Source: Rusavskia elegans
Lineage: Eukaryota > Ascomycota > Lecanoromycetes > Teloschistales > Teloschistaceae
Length of the DNA stretch: 64,000 nucleotides
Direction: 5' to 3'
Assembly: GCA_011316305.1 (NCBI GenBank)
Contig: SAUG01000167.1
Coordinates: 32,287-96,286, forward strand
Shown piece after piece: positions 1 through 10,758 of the stretch (within the stretch, counting starts at the first letter, position 1; each line of letters begins with the position of its first letter). The position numbers and the translations under genes were made by a program. The notes under the pieces are model-generated. The model was given only the letters and a program-made list of their open reading frames with translations, made no database searches and was not told the origin of the DNA.

Positions 1-1867
1 GGATGCTGGCATGCAGGAATTCGCGCTGCGGGCTGAAGTAGTGGCCGTTGTAGAGGACTTTGCCGTAGTGGATGGTAGTGAATTGGTCGCGGAGGGCGCG
101 GACTTCGCGATCCATGCAGAGGCCTTCGAGGTCGAGGTGGGCGAAGTGGAGGCAGGTTAGGCCGGGCGTTTCGTAGCAGCCTGATGTATGGGAGGAGTCA
201 GCTTGTTTTTGGATTAGAAGTAAACGGTTGGGGCAGGTTTTGGAAGTTTCTCTTTAGTTGGCGGTCTAGGTATTCGACACCTTGCCAAGCGGCTTCATCG
301 GATATCGTGGGCCCACGCTGCAATTTCCAACAAGGGGAGACGGGGTAAAGTAGCTCCAAGGGTCTTACCTCGGGATTTAATGCCAATGAATCGGTTTTCG
401 ACAATGTCGATTCGGCCAACGCCGTTTCGACGACCGATTGTATTTGCCGCTGTGAGGATATCCACAGCATCTGTAACCGTTTTGGATTTCCCGTTTTCGG
501 TGTATTGGAGCTTGCTGGGTATGCCCTTGCTGAATTCCACGGTGAAGAGTTCCTCCTCATCAGGAGCTTCTTTTGGGTCGACGGTCAATTTCCACATGTC
601 ATCAGGTGGAGTCGTCTAGTATATTCCGGAGTTAGCAAGTCTTCATTAAAAGGGATGGTAGAGTTCTGAGACGTTTCTCAACGAGTGGACGGTTTGTAGC
701 CAGTCTGACGGTGGAACCACGTCTCAACTCCCGATCTGGGGGGAAAAGCTCCGAAAAAAGACTTACATTAGGGTCTTCTAGAATACCGGCTTCATAAGAG
801 CAATGGGCGAGGTTCTCGTCCATGGACCATGGTTTTGATTTGGTTGATGTGACTGGAATACCTTGTTGGCTGGCATACTCTAGGAGAGAGTTGCGGCCAC
901 CGGCAAATTTCTCCAGAAAGGCTGGATCCCTCCATGGAGCAATGATCTTGATGCCTGGTTGTAGTGCTTGGAAAGCCACTGATGACGCGAGTCAGCATTT
1001 TTTCATCAAGGCAGTGAAGGAGATTTGACACAAGTTCACCAAGCAGAAAGGGGCAGAATGGATTCAGTAACGGCATGTCGTCCTGAAGTTATCTCGAAGC
1101 GCTCGCTGGGAAACAACGTAAAGCATAGTAGGATGAAAACATTTTCTTACGCTCAAAACGGACTTGATCGTTTCCTTTTCCGGTACACCCATGGCTTACG
1201 GCGAAACAGCCTTCTTTCTGCGCAACTCTGATCTGCGCTCGTGCAATGGGCGGTCGTGCTAGTGACTATTATACAAATGTCAGCTTGCCTTTGTAACTTG
1301 AAGAACGTGACGAAATGGAAGTTCAGCCAATGAATAGCCCCATGATTATTGCCTTACCGTGCCCAGGAGATACAATGTCTCGTAATTGGCATTGCATTGG
1401 ATCGCAGGCCAACAGAACTCCTCGACGAATTCTTTCTTTATATCCTCGATATAAACCTTCTTGGCGCCAACCTTCAGGGCTTTCTGCTCAGCAGCTTTGA
1501 AGTCCTCTTCCTGCCCGCAATCGGCAAGGAAGCCTATCAGAATGTAAGTCTCGCCATGATTTGGACAGAATTGGGGCAGGCGCCAGCGAGTCTGAGACTC
1601 ACAGATCACATCGTAACCCTGATTGATGAGCCATTTGAGTATACAGGAAGTATCAAGGCCCCCACTGAAGTGACGTTTAAAGTCAGCAGGTCTCAAGTCA
1701 ATCGGCAGAACAGGGAGAGATGTCTAGGAGGAATAGAGGGACCGGCGTCGACATTACAATCGTGTCTCACAAGAATCAATCCATGAACAAATAGGTAATG
1801 CAAGTATGATTCATGTATACCTGTATGCCAAACATACTTTGCCCTTTTTCGGAGCAGAGTCTGTCAT
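1..1867 (-). CDS. ARG1: Argininosuccinate synthase, C-terminus cut by window edge
   Basis: Joins citrulline and aspartate with ATP in the cytosolic arm of arginine synthesis. Seven exons read on the minus strand: 1821-1867, 1603-1664, 1358-1533, 1151-1265, 767-978, 369-615 and 1-180 (runs off the window). Every join keeps frame. The ATG at 1867 opens [16 protein letters not shown], so the ATP-pyrophosphatase P-loop SGGLDTS is split across the first intron (AG|T). Further family landmarks in order are [54 protein letters not shown] and [12 protein letters not shown]. About 346 residues are present; the usual length is near 410-420, so only the last part is missing. Introns are 69-188 bp. It is divergent from DPL1. 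Assignment is firm; only the missing end is unknown. Confidence 0.96.
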
Positions 1868-2734
1868 ATTTACGATGTTCTTTAACAGGTCCCAGCGGGC
1901 TAACAATACTTGTGACAAGAAGCTATAAAGCGTTTTTTCAGACGAGGTACTGATATAATAGGTTCAGTGTAGGTCCGAGAATGCAGTGATGTTGCGAAGA
2001 GATCGATTGATCTTAATTGGTTGAACAATGGATGAAGGTTGGAAAAGAAAAGAAGTAGGAGTCACAATAATTTTGAAAGTTTTTGGTCTTGATAGGGCTG
2101 ATCATTCCGCCTCTGTGGCTCACCAAATTGAGGCGTCTGCTACGAAGATTTCTGTATATGGCTCGAGGAGTAGACATGGCCAGTGCTGATAACAGCATAA
2201 CATTCCCTCATTGCGAACCCAGTCGCTACCACGACCCAGGGATCGATACCACGACTTTAATGCATTCGATGACACGACTCATACAATCGATGCAGACCAC
2301 CAGACTCAGGCGAAATATTGAATACATGATGCAGCACCGAGGATATAAGATTCAGTTCTGTAGCAGATGGATTGGCGTCGGTAGATTTGAGGCGCACGCC
2401 TAGCGAGGGACATTGGTTGCGGTGGACCCCTTTTTGTTTCTCTGCAATCCCACGCAGATATCTCAACTCGAAACCATGTCCTAAGCCATCCCAGCCGACA
2501 ATAGGATCTCAGAAGCGTACTCAGTATGGTTTTCACCAAGATGGGAAGGTGTCACGTTCAAAGCGGGCAGTGGCAACAAGGTCACGCCGAGGTACTCGAA
2601 TGGCCAACGACGTCAGCGTCTTTTGTTGCAAAGCGCATCCCACCACGCGTTCTTACTCAAAAAAGCAGCCAATCGCCATGTGAGGACTTGGAGCATGATG
2701 CTACTACATATCATATCCGGCATCACTTGACAAT
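1868..2734. promoter_or_regulatory. Divergent intergenic region, ARG1 / DPL1
   Basis: These 867 bp separate the start codons of two divergent genes and must hold both promoters and 5' UTRs. Short open frames here are not supported as genes. Apart from one GCN4/CPC1-like hexamer I see no repeat, RNA gene or strong motif. Confidence 0.6.
2059..2064 (-). promoter_or_regulatory. Possible CPC1/GCN4 site upstream of ARG1
   Basis: The minus strand reads TGACTC, about 190 bp upstream of the ARG1 ATG. Fungal amino-acid genes under cross-pathway control carry TGA(C/G)TCA boxes bound by the bZIP factor Gcn4/CPC1. The seventh base here is C rather than A, so the match is 6 of 7, and a hexamer can occur by chance. 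Confidence 0.3.
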
Positions 2735-4542
2735 ATGGCCAACTCACGGGCGGCGCTGAATCTCCGCAATGGCCTTTCCATTCGCAAGCCGAAATCCACA
2801 TCAAACATCTTTGCAATCGGCACTGATTTGTGAAGACCAGAGAACCCTGATATACTACTACTTATACTGATCTCTGGTCAGGCTCCGCAATATCCTCTTC
2901 CTCCTCTTCCTCCTCCGATGGACCCGTAAATCAGTGCTGCAGATCCGAGGACGAGGGCCATTTGGAACTCTCATCGACGCCTACACCTCTCTTCGACGCT
3001 TGTCCTACGCAATATTCCTACGGCTTCCAGGAGTGCGGACTCAAGTGAAAAGTCAAGTCGCGGAAACGATCAAGAAACTTGAAGGCAAGCTTGTACCTCA
3101 AGGACCCGGCATCAGTCGATATTTGACTCTGCCCAAGGAAGCATGGAACGACCAACAAGTCAGTGCAGAGTTGGAAAAGCTGGGAGACATGAAGCATACG
3201 AGGTGGGAAGACGGTCGGGTGAGCGGTGCCGTCTACCATGGAGAGGATTCACTCATCAATGTGCAAGTGGAAGCATTCCGAAGGTTCATGGTAGCCAACC
3301 CAATCCACCCGGACGTCTTCCCTGGAGTACGAAAGATGGAAGCTGAGATTGTTGCTATGGTCCTCGCATTGTTCAACGCTCCACCAGGAGCAGCTGGTGT
3401 GACAACGAGCGGCGGCACCGAATCCATCCTGATGGCTTGTATGAGCGCTAGGCAGAAGGCCTATACTGAGCGTGGAATCACCGAGCCAGAGATGTCAGTC
3501 TTCATAGCTGCTCAACTACTCTGTTGCCCTTGACTGACTTTCGTTCAGGATCATACCTGACACCGCACACGCAGCCTTCCACAAAGCAGCCACCTATTTC
3601 AACATCAAACTCCACCAGGTCGCCTGTCCTTCACCTACCTACAGCGTCTCCATCAAAGCAGTATCACGTCTCATCAACAGCAACACTATCCTCCTTGTCG
3701 GTTCCGCACCCAATTTCCCTCACGGCATTATTGACGACATCGCCGCTCTCTCCCGCCTTGCCCTCCGCCGTCGCCTCCCTCTGCACGTCGACTGCTGCCT
3801 AGGATCCTTCCTCATGCCCTTCCTTTCCCGCGCCGGCTTTCCCACTCAACCCTTCGACTTCACCCTCAAAGGCGTCACAAGCATCAGCTGTGACACCCAC
3901 AAATACGGCTTTGCACCAAAAGGCAACTCCACCCTCCTCTACCGCACGGCCGCCCTGCGCACATATCAGTACTTCATCTCGCCCGACTGGTCCGGCGGCG
4001 TCTACGGCTCCATCGGCATCGCTGGCTCCAGGCCAGGAGCTCTGATTGCTGGTTGTTGGGCTAGCCTCATGTCTGTCGGCGAAAACGGCTACATCGATTC
4101 CTGCCATTCGATCGTGGGTACGGCGAAGAAGATCGAGACAGCGATCCGTGAAGACCCGGCATTGAAAGACGATCTAAACATCATGGGCAAACCGCTCGTC
4201 AGCGTAGTGGCTTTCGATTCTCCCACGCTGAATATCTATGATATCGCGGATTCCATGTCGGCGAAAGGATGGCACCTCAACGCTCTGCAGAATCCACCCG
4301 GCATGCATGTTGCGGTGACCCTGCCGATTGTCAAGGTGGTGGATAAGTTGCTGGAAGATCTTGTTGCGGTGGTGGAGGATGAGAAGGAGAGGGAGAGGGT
4401 GAGGATAGTGGAGGGGAAGGGGAAGAAGGGACAGGCGAGGGGGGACAGCGCGGCATTGTATGGCGTTGCGGGTAGTCTGCCGGATAAGAGTGTGGTGGTG
4501 CAGTTGGCGGGTGGATTCTTGGACACGCTGTATAAGGCATGA
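2735..4542 (+). CDS. DPL1: Sphingosine-1-phosphate lyase
   Basis: PLP enzyme of the ER membrane that cleaves phosphorylated long-chain bases to a fatty aldehyde and phosphoethanolamine, the exit step of sphingolipid breakdown. Three exons: 2735-2829, 2882-3493 and 3549-4542, with introns of 52 and 55 bp, giving 566 residues (yeast Dpl1 is 589). The ATG at 2735 is the only start that joins in frame; the first intron uses GTGAAG and an ACTGAT branch. A hydrophobic stretch (LLRNILFLLFLLRW, around residue 32) is the likely membrane anchor. The PLP fold shows TTSGGTESILMA, HVDCCLGSF and CDTHKYGFAPKG, where K354 is the expected Schiff-base lysine. A Lys/Glu-rich loop near residues 510-530 precedes a normal C-terminus. 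It converges on SEC6. Confidence 0.96.
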
Positions 4543-5623
4543 TGGGCTGGTACGTTCATGATAAAGCTATAGCCCTGCACTGAAGATGGTGAGGCTCTTG
4601 GTATCATGCAGTCACGACCGCTTATGTGTATACGATTTTGACAAGTCAATATTCGCGGGCAGTGAGTCCTGAACTGTCCCGTTGCATGGATACTCCAGTA
4701 TAGTGTCTCAACTCCAAATTATAGATCCTGATGGGGCCAACTCGTAATGTGATTGGATGAAAACCTTGCATTTACCCCTGAAGACAGGGCTTGCATTGGT
4801 CAGGGCTGGTTGACAGGAAAAGGGATCATCACTACAGAGTACATGATCAGCCGGCCACTTCCAAGATCTCACCTCACACAAACCATCCACATCAAGCTCT
4901 TGCAAGCGACGTTGACCCGGAAGTCCAAACCACATATGGATGATTATTTGGGAAACAGTCCACGAGGCGGGCGCGAACACATCCGGGTTCCTGCGGAGTA
5001 AGGCCCGGGGAATCATCCATCTCGAATGCATTCATATCACCAGTATGGATGGCGTTCTGGAGAATAATGTAGATTGCGTGTTTCATCCCTGATTCTCGTG
5101 CTGTCTTTGGGTTGCATTTGCCAGTATCGACTCTTTCGTATCTGCCCTTCATTCGCATCTCACGCCCTATCATCATGAGTACTTTGGCCGTCTGTGTTAC
5201 ATGACGTCGCTCGTATTAACCGAGGCTGCCTCTGAAAAGTAGTCGCCGTTCCTTCAGTTGGGGAGACTTAGCATCACTTTGACCATGTCTATTGATGGAC
5301 TCATAGCCTCCAACAGTCCGCCGCGGATTGCTTGCTATTGCAACGTGATGACAGTGGTTTGCAGTCGGGATATCTGTGGTCGTGGCGTCCAAAAGGTTGG
5401 TATTGCATAGCGATGCTGCTGCTCTTTATAAGGGGACCAGATGGCGAGGTGTCGACTATTCGCATCGTTGGAGCGGATGCCGGCCTCCAAGGAAGGCGCA
5501 GTACGAAGTACTTCTAGGCCGTCACCACATGATCATGTAGTGGTAGCCGGGCGTACGCCGCCTTTTGAGTCCATCCAAGCACAAGAATTCCCCAGAATGA
5601 TGAGTCCGTGGGTTGAAGCATTT
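4543..5623. other. Convergent intergenic region, no gene seen
   Basis: About 1.1 kb between the 3' ends of DPL1 and SEC6. Only short, compositionally random open frames on both strands. Nothing repetitive or structured stands out beyond expected terminator/3' UTR sequence. Confidence 0.55.
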
Positions 5624-7903
5624 TCACTTGACCTTACTCATGATCGTTTCGGGTCCTCGCTCCACATACACCTCTCCCGCCTTCGCCTTGACACCACTGA
5701 GCATGCTCCTATCGAAATCATCTCTGGATCTCAACACAGCCTCGACCCAATTCATCTGCAAGTCCCAATATTCCCTCTTGAACTCCTCGTAGACCATGAC
5801 GACGCCTGCCTTGTCTGCCTCCAGTAATCTCACCATTTTATCCACGACTCGCCATTTCTGCTTGATGATTGCGAAGTCCACGGTGACTAGATTGGCCAGA
5901 TCAGCTCTGGTGTTGAGATTTTGAAAGAATTCGAATGCGGTAAGGACGTCGTCTTTAAATTTCTCGGTGAAGGGGTCGGAACGGCGGAATTTGGCGCCTT
6001 TGTTACGGACGGAGGAGAGGTAGTGCACGAGTAAATCATCGGCGAGTTCTTCGATGAGGATGTCGAGCAGACTATGATGGAGAACTTTGGAGTAGTCGCC
6101 GATGTAGTCGTCGAAGGTGGTGGTGATGCGTTTCATTGCATACTCGTTGTACCATTTCGAGGTGAAGAAGTCGGCTACTGTTGAGCGGAAATCGACTTTG
6201 AAGATTAGGGAGACGAATGTGGTGATGCAATGGGTGCCTAGGTCAACGAAACCATCGCGTAGGGCATCCAGTTCGGTAGAAGCATGCGCCATGTATTTGG
6301 GAGTGACCAAAGGTTCGAGATCTTGTTGGAATCGGGTAAGATATCCTAGTTGTCCAGCATCCTCATTATCGTCTATGCAGGCGATCTGATCATTAGCAAT
6401 GGCAATCAGCCAGTCCTGGAAAACTTGCATGCCCTCTTGGTTGGCATTGGGTTGCTTGAACTTTATGGACTCGTCATCCACCATCTTCTGCCACATATTC
6501 TGTCTTGACTTCAGCGCTCGGAACATAGCATCAAAGACACCTTCGGCGACGTCTGCTCGACCCGACTCTCCGGCTACGGCTGTTTGTTCTTTCAGCATAC
6601 GCCACATATCACCCAGGGTTTTAGTGCGAAAGTAGCCATGTTCGTTGTTGTCGAGGGTATCTGGTTTACGCTCGATGAAGGATTTTTTGTCCGCCGCAAA
6701 CATCCGGTCCATCCATTCGTCGACTGATTTGACTATGAGCTGACGATATTCCCGGATCAACTCAATTTCTCGAGCATCAAGAACGTGCGGTTGCAGATCT
6801 TTCTGATCCCAGCCCAGCTTCGTCATCTTTGCGTAGTATTTCTCGCTCCAATCGATGATGCTGAGCATATGCGGAGGGCTCAGCTCGGGGTTGTCGATGT
6901 GCTTAACCAGCCAGTCGTGCATCATCCTGTGGTAAATGTCCGTATATGTCTTGAAAATTTTCCACTTCTTTGGCATCAGGCTGGCCATGCCTAGCTTGAC
7001 AGCATTTAGATCATTGAAGTACCACGCCATGATTTTGGGCAATTTCTCTGGTTCCTCCAGGAAGCGTCCTTCCGCTTTTTCGAAATTCGGTTCGGCGTGA
7101 GCTTCAATCGTTTTAAGGAACTTCTCCTTGTATCCATGCAGTTGCTTCGGTCCGCTAGTCATGGATTTGAACCGTGAGGCAAGGTCTTTGTATTCACGTT
7201 GGGCATCCTGAAGAGCTTTGACTTTCTTGTCGCTCTTCTCTTCTTCTTCGATAATCAACGCCAAGCGAACGACCATGCCTTGATTGCCCGCTTGTACCAA
7301 GGGTATCAGATTCATACAAGCTGTGCCCAGATGGTCATCGAACCATTCAATGACATCGTCAAGCCTTGTGAAATAGTCTTGTAGATGACTTTCCAAAGAA
7401 GCGTCGGAGGCCCTCTTGATTTGATCCATAGCATCATCCCGGATGTCTCGCAATTGAGTGAGCCCATAGTGTATGCTTAGAATATTTGGCTGGTTCTCCA
7501 TATCCTGATCATCCTCCCTCAGCAGATGTTCCAGATCTTTCAGCCGGCCGTCGAAGCTCTCGATATTCGCCTTCATCGCCTCGACTTGAGTAAAGTTGCG
7601 ATGGACCTGAGAGACCAGATTGATATTAGGGAAGTCCCTGATCATGTTTTGCGACTCGGCACATAGCTTGTCTATCTTCATCATTTCTTCTTTGATCTGA
7701 TTGACGGTCCTTTGGCCATCGCTGATGGAAGTCATGCCAGACTGTGTAACTTGTAGCTGGTCCTTAAGACCAACCTTAAGCTGGCTATCAATGGCGGCTT
7801 TCTTGCGTGTAAACTCCGACTTGAGGAAGGGTATCTTGTCTAGATCCTCGGGATGACGAAGGAGATCGGCGAGATCCACAATTGTGGACTCGTTTCCTGC
7901 CAT
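5624..7903 (-). CDS. SEC6: Exocyst complex subunit Sec6
   Basis: Core subunit of the octameric exocyst that tethers secretory vesicles at hyphal tips and septa before SNARE fusion. A single uninterrupted frame of 759 residues, normal for fungal Sec6. The frame is open to 7927 but that codon is GTG; the first ATG is at 7903 and gives MAGNESTIVDLADLLRHPED, close to the usual start. Family features include the N-terminal helical heptads (LDKIPFLKSEFTRKKAAIDS, then a QTVNQIKEEM-type coil to about residue 170), a helical-bundle body and the characteristic end with DFAIIKQKW and EEFKREYWDLQMNWVEAVL. No intron is visible. Its start is 358 bp from a divergent mitochondrial ribosomal protein gene. The identification is strong because the whole length is Sec6-like. 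Confidence 0.95.
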   Translation of the reverse strand: MAGNESTIVDLADLLRHPEDLDKIPFLKSEFTRKKAAIDSQLKVGLKDQLQVTQSGMTSISDGQRTVNQIKEEMMKIDKLCAESQNMIRDFPNINLVSQVHRNFTQVEAMKANIESFDGRLKDLEHLLREDDQDMENQPNILSIHYGLTQLRDIRDDAMDQIKRASDASLESHLQDYFTRLDDVIEWFDDHLGTACMNLIPLVQAGNQGMVVRLALIIEEEEKSDKKVKALQDAQREYKDLASRFKSMTSGPKQLHGYKEKFLKTIEAHAEPNFEKAEGRFLEEPEKLPKIMAWYFNDLNAVKLGMASLMPKKWKIFKTYTDIYHRMMHDWLVKHIDNPELSPPHMLSIIDWSEKYYAKMTKLGWDQKDLQPHVLDAREIELIREYRQLIVKSVDEWMDRMFAADKKSFIERKPDTLDNNEHGYFRTKTLGDMWRMLKEQTAVAGESGRADVAEGVFDAMFRALKSRQNMWQKMVDDESIKFKQPNANQEGMQVFQDWLIAIANDQIACIDDNEDAGQLGYLTRFQQDLEPLVTPKYMAHASTELDALRDGFVDLGTHCITTFVSLIFKVDFRSTVADFFTSKWYNEYAMKRITTTFDDYIGDYSKVLHHSLLDILIEELADDLLVHYLSSVRNKGAKFRRSDPFTEKFKDDVLTAFEFFQNLNTRADLANLVTVDFAIIKQKWRVVDKMVRLLEADKAGVVMVYEEFKREYWDLQMNWVEAVLRSRDDFDRSMLSGVKAKAGEVYVERGPETIMSKVK

Positions 7904-8261
7904 TGTGGCAGCTTCAGCTGTGGTCACCGCGGCATTATTGCTGGGTGTTCTTAACTAGCCAAAGTCAAGAGAGTGCATCTGGATTAATGAGGCCAAGGCG
8001 CTAGGATGTGATAGGGCTACGCGGTTGAGCACGAGCCACCCCCAATCCCAACCTCTCGCCAACTTCAATCGTTTCTTCTCCCTCAACGCCCTCCTACGTC
8101 AATCTTGCGACGGACATTCTTTGGCTGATCCAGCGGTGGCTTTTCTTTAATCGAGTACATCATATGATAGAACCTCACATCCTTCGATCCCGACAGTACC
8201 CACCGGAGCAAGTCTTACCCGCAGAGTCACGAAGTACTACTCTCAAAACTCGCTATCGACA
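7904..8261. promoter_or_regulatory. Shared divergent promoter, SEC6 / uL30m
   Basis: 358 bp between two divergent start codons. It contains a C/T-rich tract around 8040-8100, common in fungal 5' regions. No specific factor site could be assigned. Confidence 0.5.
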
Positions 8262-8540
8262 ATGCCCTTCTTCAGAATCACACAAATTCGCTCAGCAATT
8301 GGCTTGCCTAAGAAAACCACAGGCGTCCTCAAAGCTCTTGGACTCCGAAAACGAATGGCTACAGTTTTTCACCCGGTTAGCCCACAAGTTGCTGGTCAGA
8401 TCATGGCAATCAAAGAACTGGTCGCGGTCTCAGAGGTCGAGCAAGCGCTTACAAAATCCGAAATGAGAGCGAACCGAAGACCAGACCCGGGTTATTACAT
8501 TGAAACGCCAGCCTCAGAAGCGCTTGACGCCCGTATATAA
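8262..8540 (+). CDS. MRPL33: Mitochondrial large-subunit ribosomal protein uL30m
   Basis: A 92-residue intronless protein of the mitochondrial 54S subunit, the bacterial L30 homologue. The frame opens [19 protein letters not shown] and continues [20 protein letters not shown], which is the L30 fold signature (beta strand, then the helix with LGLRK). Bacterial L30 is about 60 residues and yeast Mrpl33 is 86, so the length fits. The end ([20 protein letters not shown]) is the usual fungal extension. The ATG at 8262 sits in an ACAATG context and no upstream in-frame start is needed; as in yeast, a separate cleavable targeting sequence is not obvious. Right neighbour is non-coding DNA. Confidence 0.9.
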   Translation: MPFFRITQIRSAIGLPKKTTGVLKALGLRKRMATVFHPVSPQVAGQIMAIKELVAVSEVEQALTKSEMRANRRPDPGYYIETPASEALDARI

Positions 8541-9595
8541 CTTTGAAGCAGAGAACGCTCCTCGCTGGTCAAACAAAAGTACATGATGCGACGACAGTCA
8601 ATCCCGCCAGAGCATGACAATCATCAAGCACGAAGCAAAAATTAGCAGTCTAAAGTCATACGGCAAACAGCAGGAAACAAGGTTGTCTATGTTAAATACT
8701 TCGCCGTCCAGAGGAAAGGACGGTCGAGTTGCAAAGTACCAAGGGCCGGAACGCCGGCGAACACAAACTCAGATCTCTGCAACATACGGACTCAGTAAGG
8801 CTTATGGGCAAGCGACCACACCAAGCCACGGAGACTGGTCATTGCTGCTGTGGTCTAAGTTCTTTCACGAAACAAGATTTCGGAAGGCACACCGCAGAAT
8901 ATGCTCAATTCGACAAATCTAAAGTCTTCCAGGAGAGAATCTCTGTAAGCCTCTCAGTATGGCTCGAGGCTGCCTAGCTGTATATGAGGCGAATCTTAAA
9001 AGCAGTTTCTCATTTCCCCGCCTACGTGCTTGTTGCAAACCCTTACCAAAGCTTCAACACATCAAAAGCGTTCACCGAAAAAGCTTCCGTCATACGTCGT
9101 TGCTTCATGTCTTTGGAAATTCATGGCAACTTGATAAAGCCTTCATCCACTTCTTCCTCAAGATGTATTGAATACCCGCATAAGGTCCTTGACTTTCTGA
9201 TCATGCCACTTCAAGAGGTTTTAGTGAATAGTGTGTCACAAGTCCTGCATCTTCCCCTTCGTCGACGTCAAATGCTGGGTTTAATGACTAGTGAATGACT
9301 ATGGATGGCTTCCCATCGAGATCAAGGTCTCCGGGTCCGCATACTCTCAACGCGGTTAAGTGCTTATCAAATTCATCTCGCGAAGCAGATCTTATCGAGG
9401 TCAATAATCAGGGAAAGGGCTGCGCCAGCGAACATGAAGACGATCGGTCACGCGGTGCAGCAGTCTCCAGAAGAAGCCTCAGGTAAGGACGAGCAAAATC
9501 GGGTTCGTGGATTCACTGGCAAGTGATCGCTTCTGCGCACGGCTGACATGATATAGGACCCGAGTATGGGACTGTGATCTGGCTAAGAGGCAGCT
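8541..9595. other. Gene-free DNA at the edge of the accessory stretch
   Basis: About 1 kb with only short open frames up to about 104 codons on the plus strand. Their proteins show no domain, and no splice pattern links them. I see no transposon end or repeat here. It begins a ~10.7 kb stretch without any intact conserved gene. Confidence 0.5.
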
Positions 9596-10100
9596 GACGT
9601 AGCTTCATCACAAACATACAGGACATTACTCGTTCTTCTCCTTTCTCGGTCTACTCATTCAAATCCATCTGCCATCCTTCCCTTTTCAGTAAGTCTATCC
9701 CTGACGCTAGGATGAACGACGTGGCTTAATCACAGCTGTACAGGACATTGCTCGTTCTTATCCTTCCATGGTTTATTTCATCTGCTGTCCTTCTTTTCAT
9801 AGAATCAACGTTCCTCAAGCTAGGTTGGATGACGTGGCTTGATCCACAGTTGTACAGGACATGCAGGTTTTTCGCCTTCCTTGGTCTATTCATCTGCTGT
9901 CCTCCTTCCGTTCCGGAAATTTTGTGGGATGAAGATGATATGAATGACGTGACTTTAATATGAATGTGTAGAACATTGCTCATTCTTCTCCTGTCTTGGT
10001 CCATTCGTCTAGATTCATCTGCTATCTTCCTCCAATTCTATCATTCACGCTTTGATGTAGTTTGCGTGGCTTCATCGCATCTCCACAGGACATTGAGTTC
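9596..10100 (+). repeat. Degenerate tandem repeat with ~115-bp period
   Basis: Five diverged units can be lined up by a GACGTGGCTT-like start, a (C/T)ACAGGACATT core and a CTTGGTCTATTCATCTGCTGTCCT-type middle. The core ggacat falls at 9621, 9743, 9857, 9970 (as gaacat) and 10088, giving spacings of 122, 114, 113 and 118 bp. Units differ by many substitutions and small indels, so this is an old array. The last unit runs into the C/T-rich leader of the possible gene at 10380. Confidence 0.75.
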
Positions 10101-10379
10101 GTCTCGGGTACTTAAAGAGCTTCCTTTCTCGCTCTTCCCAACTTTCCTCGATCATCTCGTTCTGCCACCTTCTGTGCCTGACCATATTTTGGCTCTTGGA
10201 CTTTTCAACTTCAAGCTTTTCTCATACTTAGTACACTTTATATATCATCCACTTCAATCTTCTATCTTCTCTTTACAGCATCGTCTGGCATTCACATAGT
10301 TTCACTCATTCAGTCATTCCCCATTTCCTCATTTCACCATTTCTTCAATTCCGTTCATTGGTTTCTCCTGTTACTAATC

Positions 10380-10758
10380 ATGGCCTTTGCCCAAGACATC
10401 GACTTCTCCCACATCTCAGCAGGTTGCTCACACTTTGGCCGACCGGGTTGTATCCCCTGCACTTGTGGGGTCGCTGGCAGTCAAGGGATCGAATGCCTGT
10501 CGTATGATAGCGATACTCCCCACTTCGACGAAGCCTTCGCTGTCACCTCCCCATTCCATCTACTAGTATGGCCAACTACGGGTAAGTGCTCAAATACCAC
10601 AAAACGCCTCTAACACCGATAGCCTCTCTTCAGCTCCCAACATTTCTACTGCTATCGGCCAGAGCGTCACGACTGCCAGTAGTATCAGTATTGCCAGCAA
10701 TTCGCGTAGGACGGGTCTACCCACCGGTTCCACCTATAAAGGCCATTCTTCAGCTTGA
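10380..10758 (+). CDS. Possible small two-exon orphan gene
   Basis: Not recognised. Exon 1 is 10380-10581 and exon 2 is 10634-10758, giving 108 residues. In favour: a long C/T-rich leader with a TATATA stretch near 10230, an ATG after it, a strong GTAAGT donor at 10582, a CTAAC branch at about 10609 and a TTCAG acceptor ending at 10633. Exon 1 encodes a Cys-containing start (GCSHFGRPGCIPCTCG) and exon 2 a Ser/Thr-rich tail (APNISTAIGQSVTTASS). An alternative acceptor (GATAG, 10618-10622) gives a different, more hydrophobic tail in another frame. A Ser/Thr-rich frame also exists at about 10985-11280, so the true gene may be longer, or this may be a decaying gene. No function can be assigned. 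Confidence 0.35.

Noticed and set aside
1868..2200. Arginine-attenuator-type upstream ORF
   Set aside because: That regulatory peptide belongs to carbamoyl-phosphate synthase small-subunit genes, not ARG1, and no matching peptide is present.
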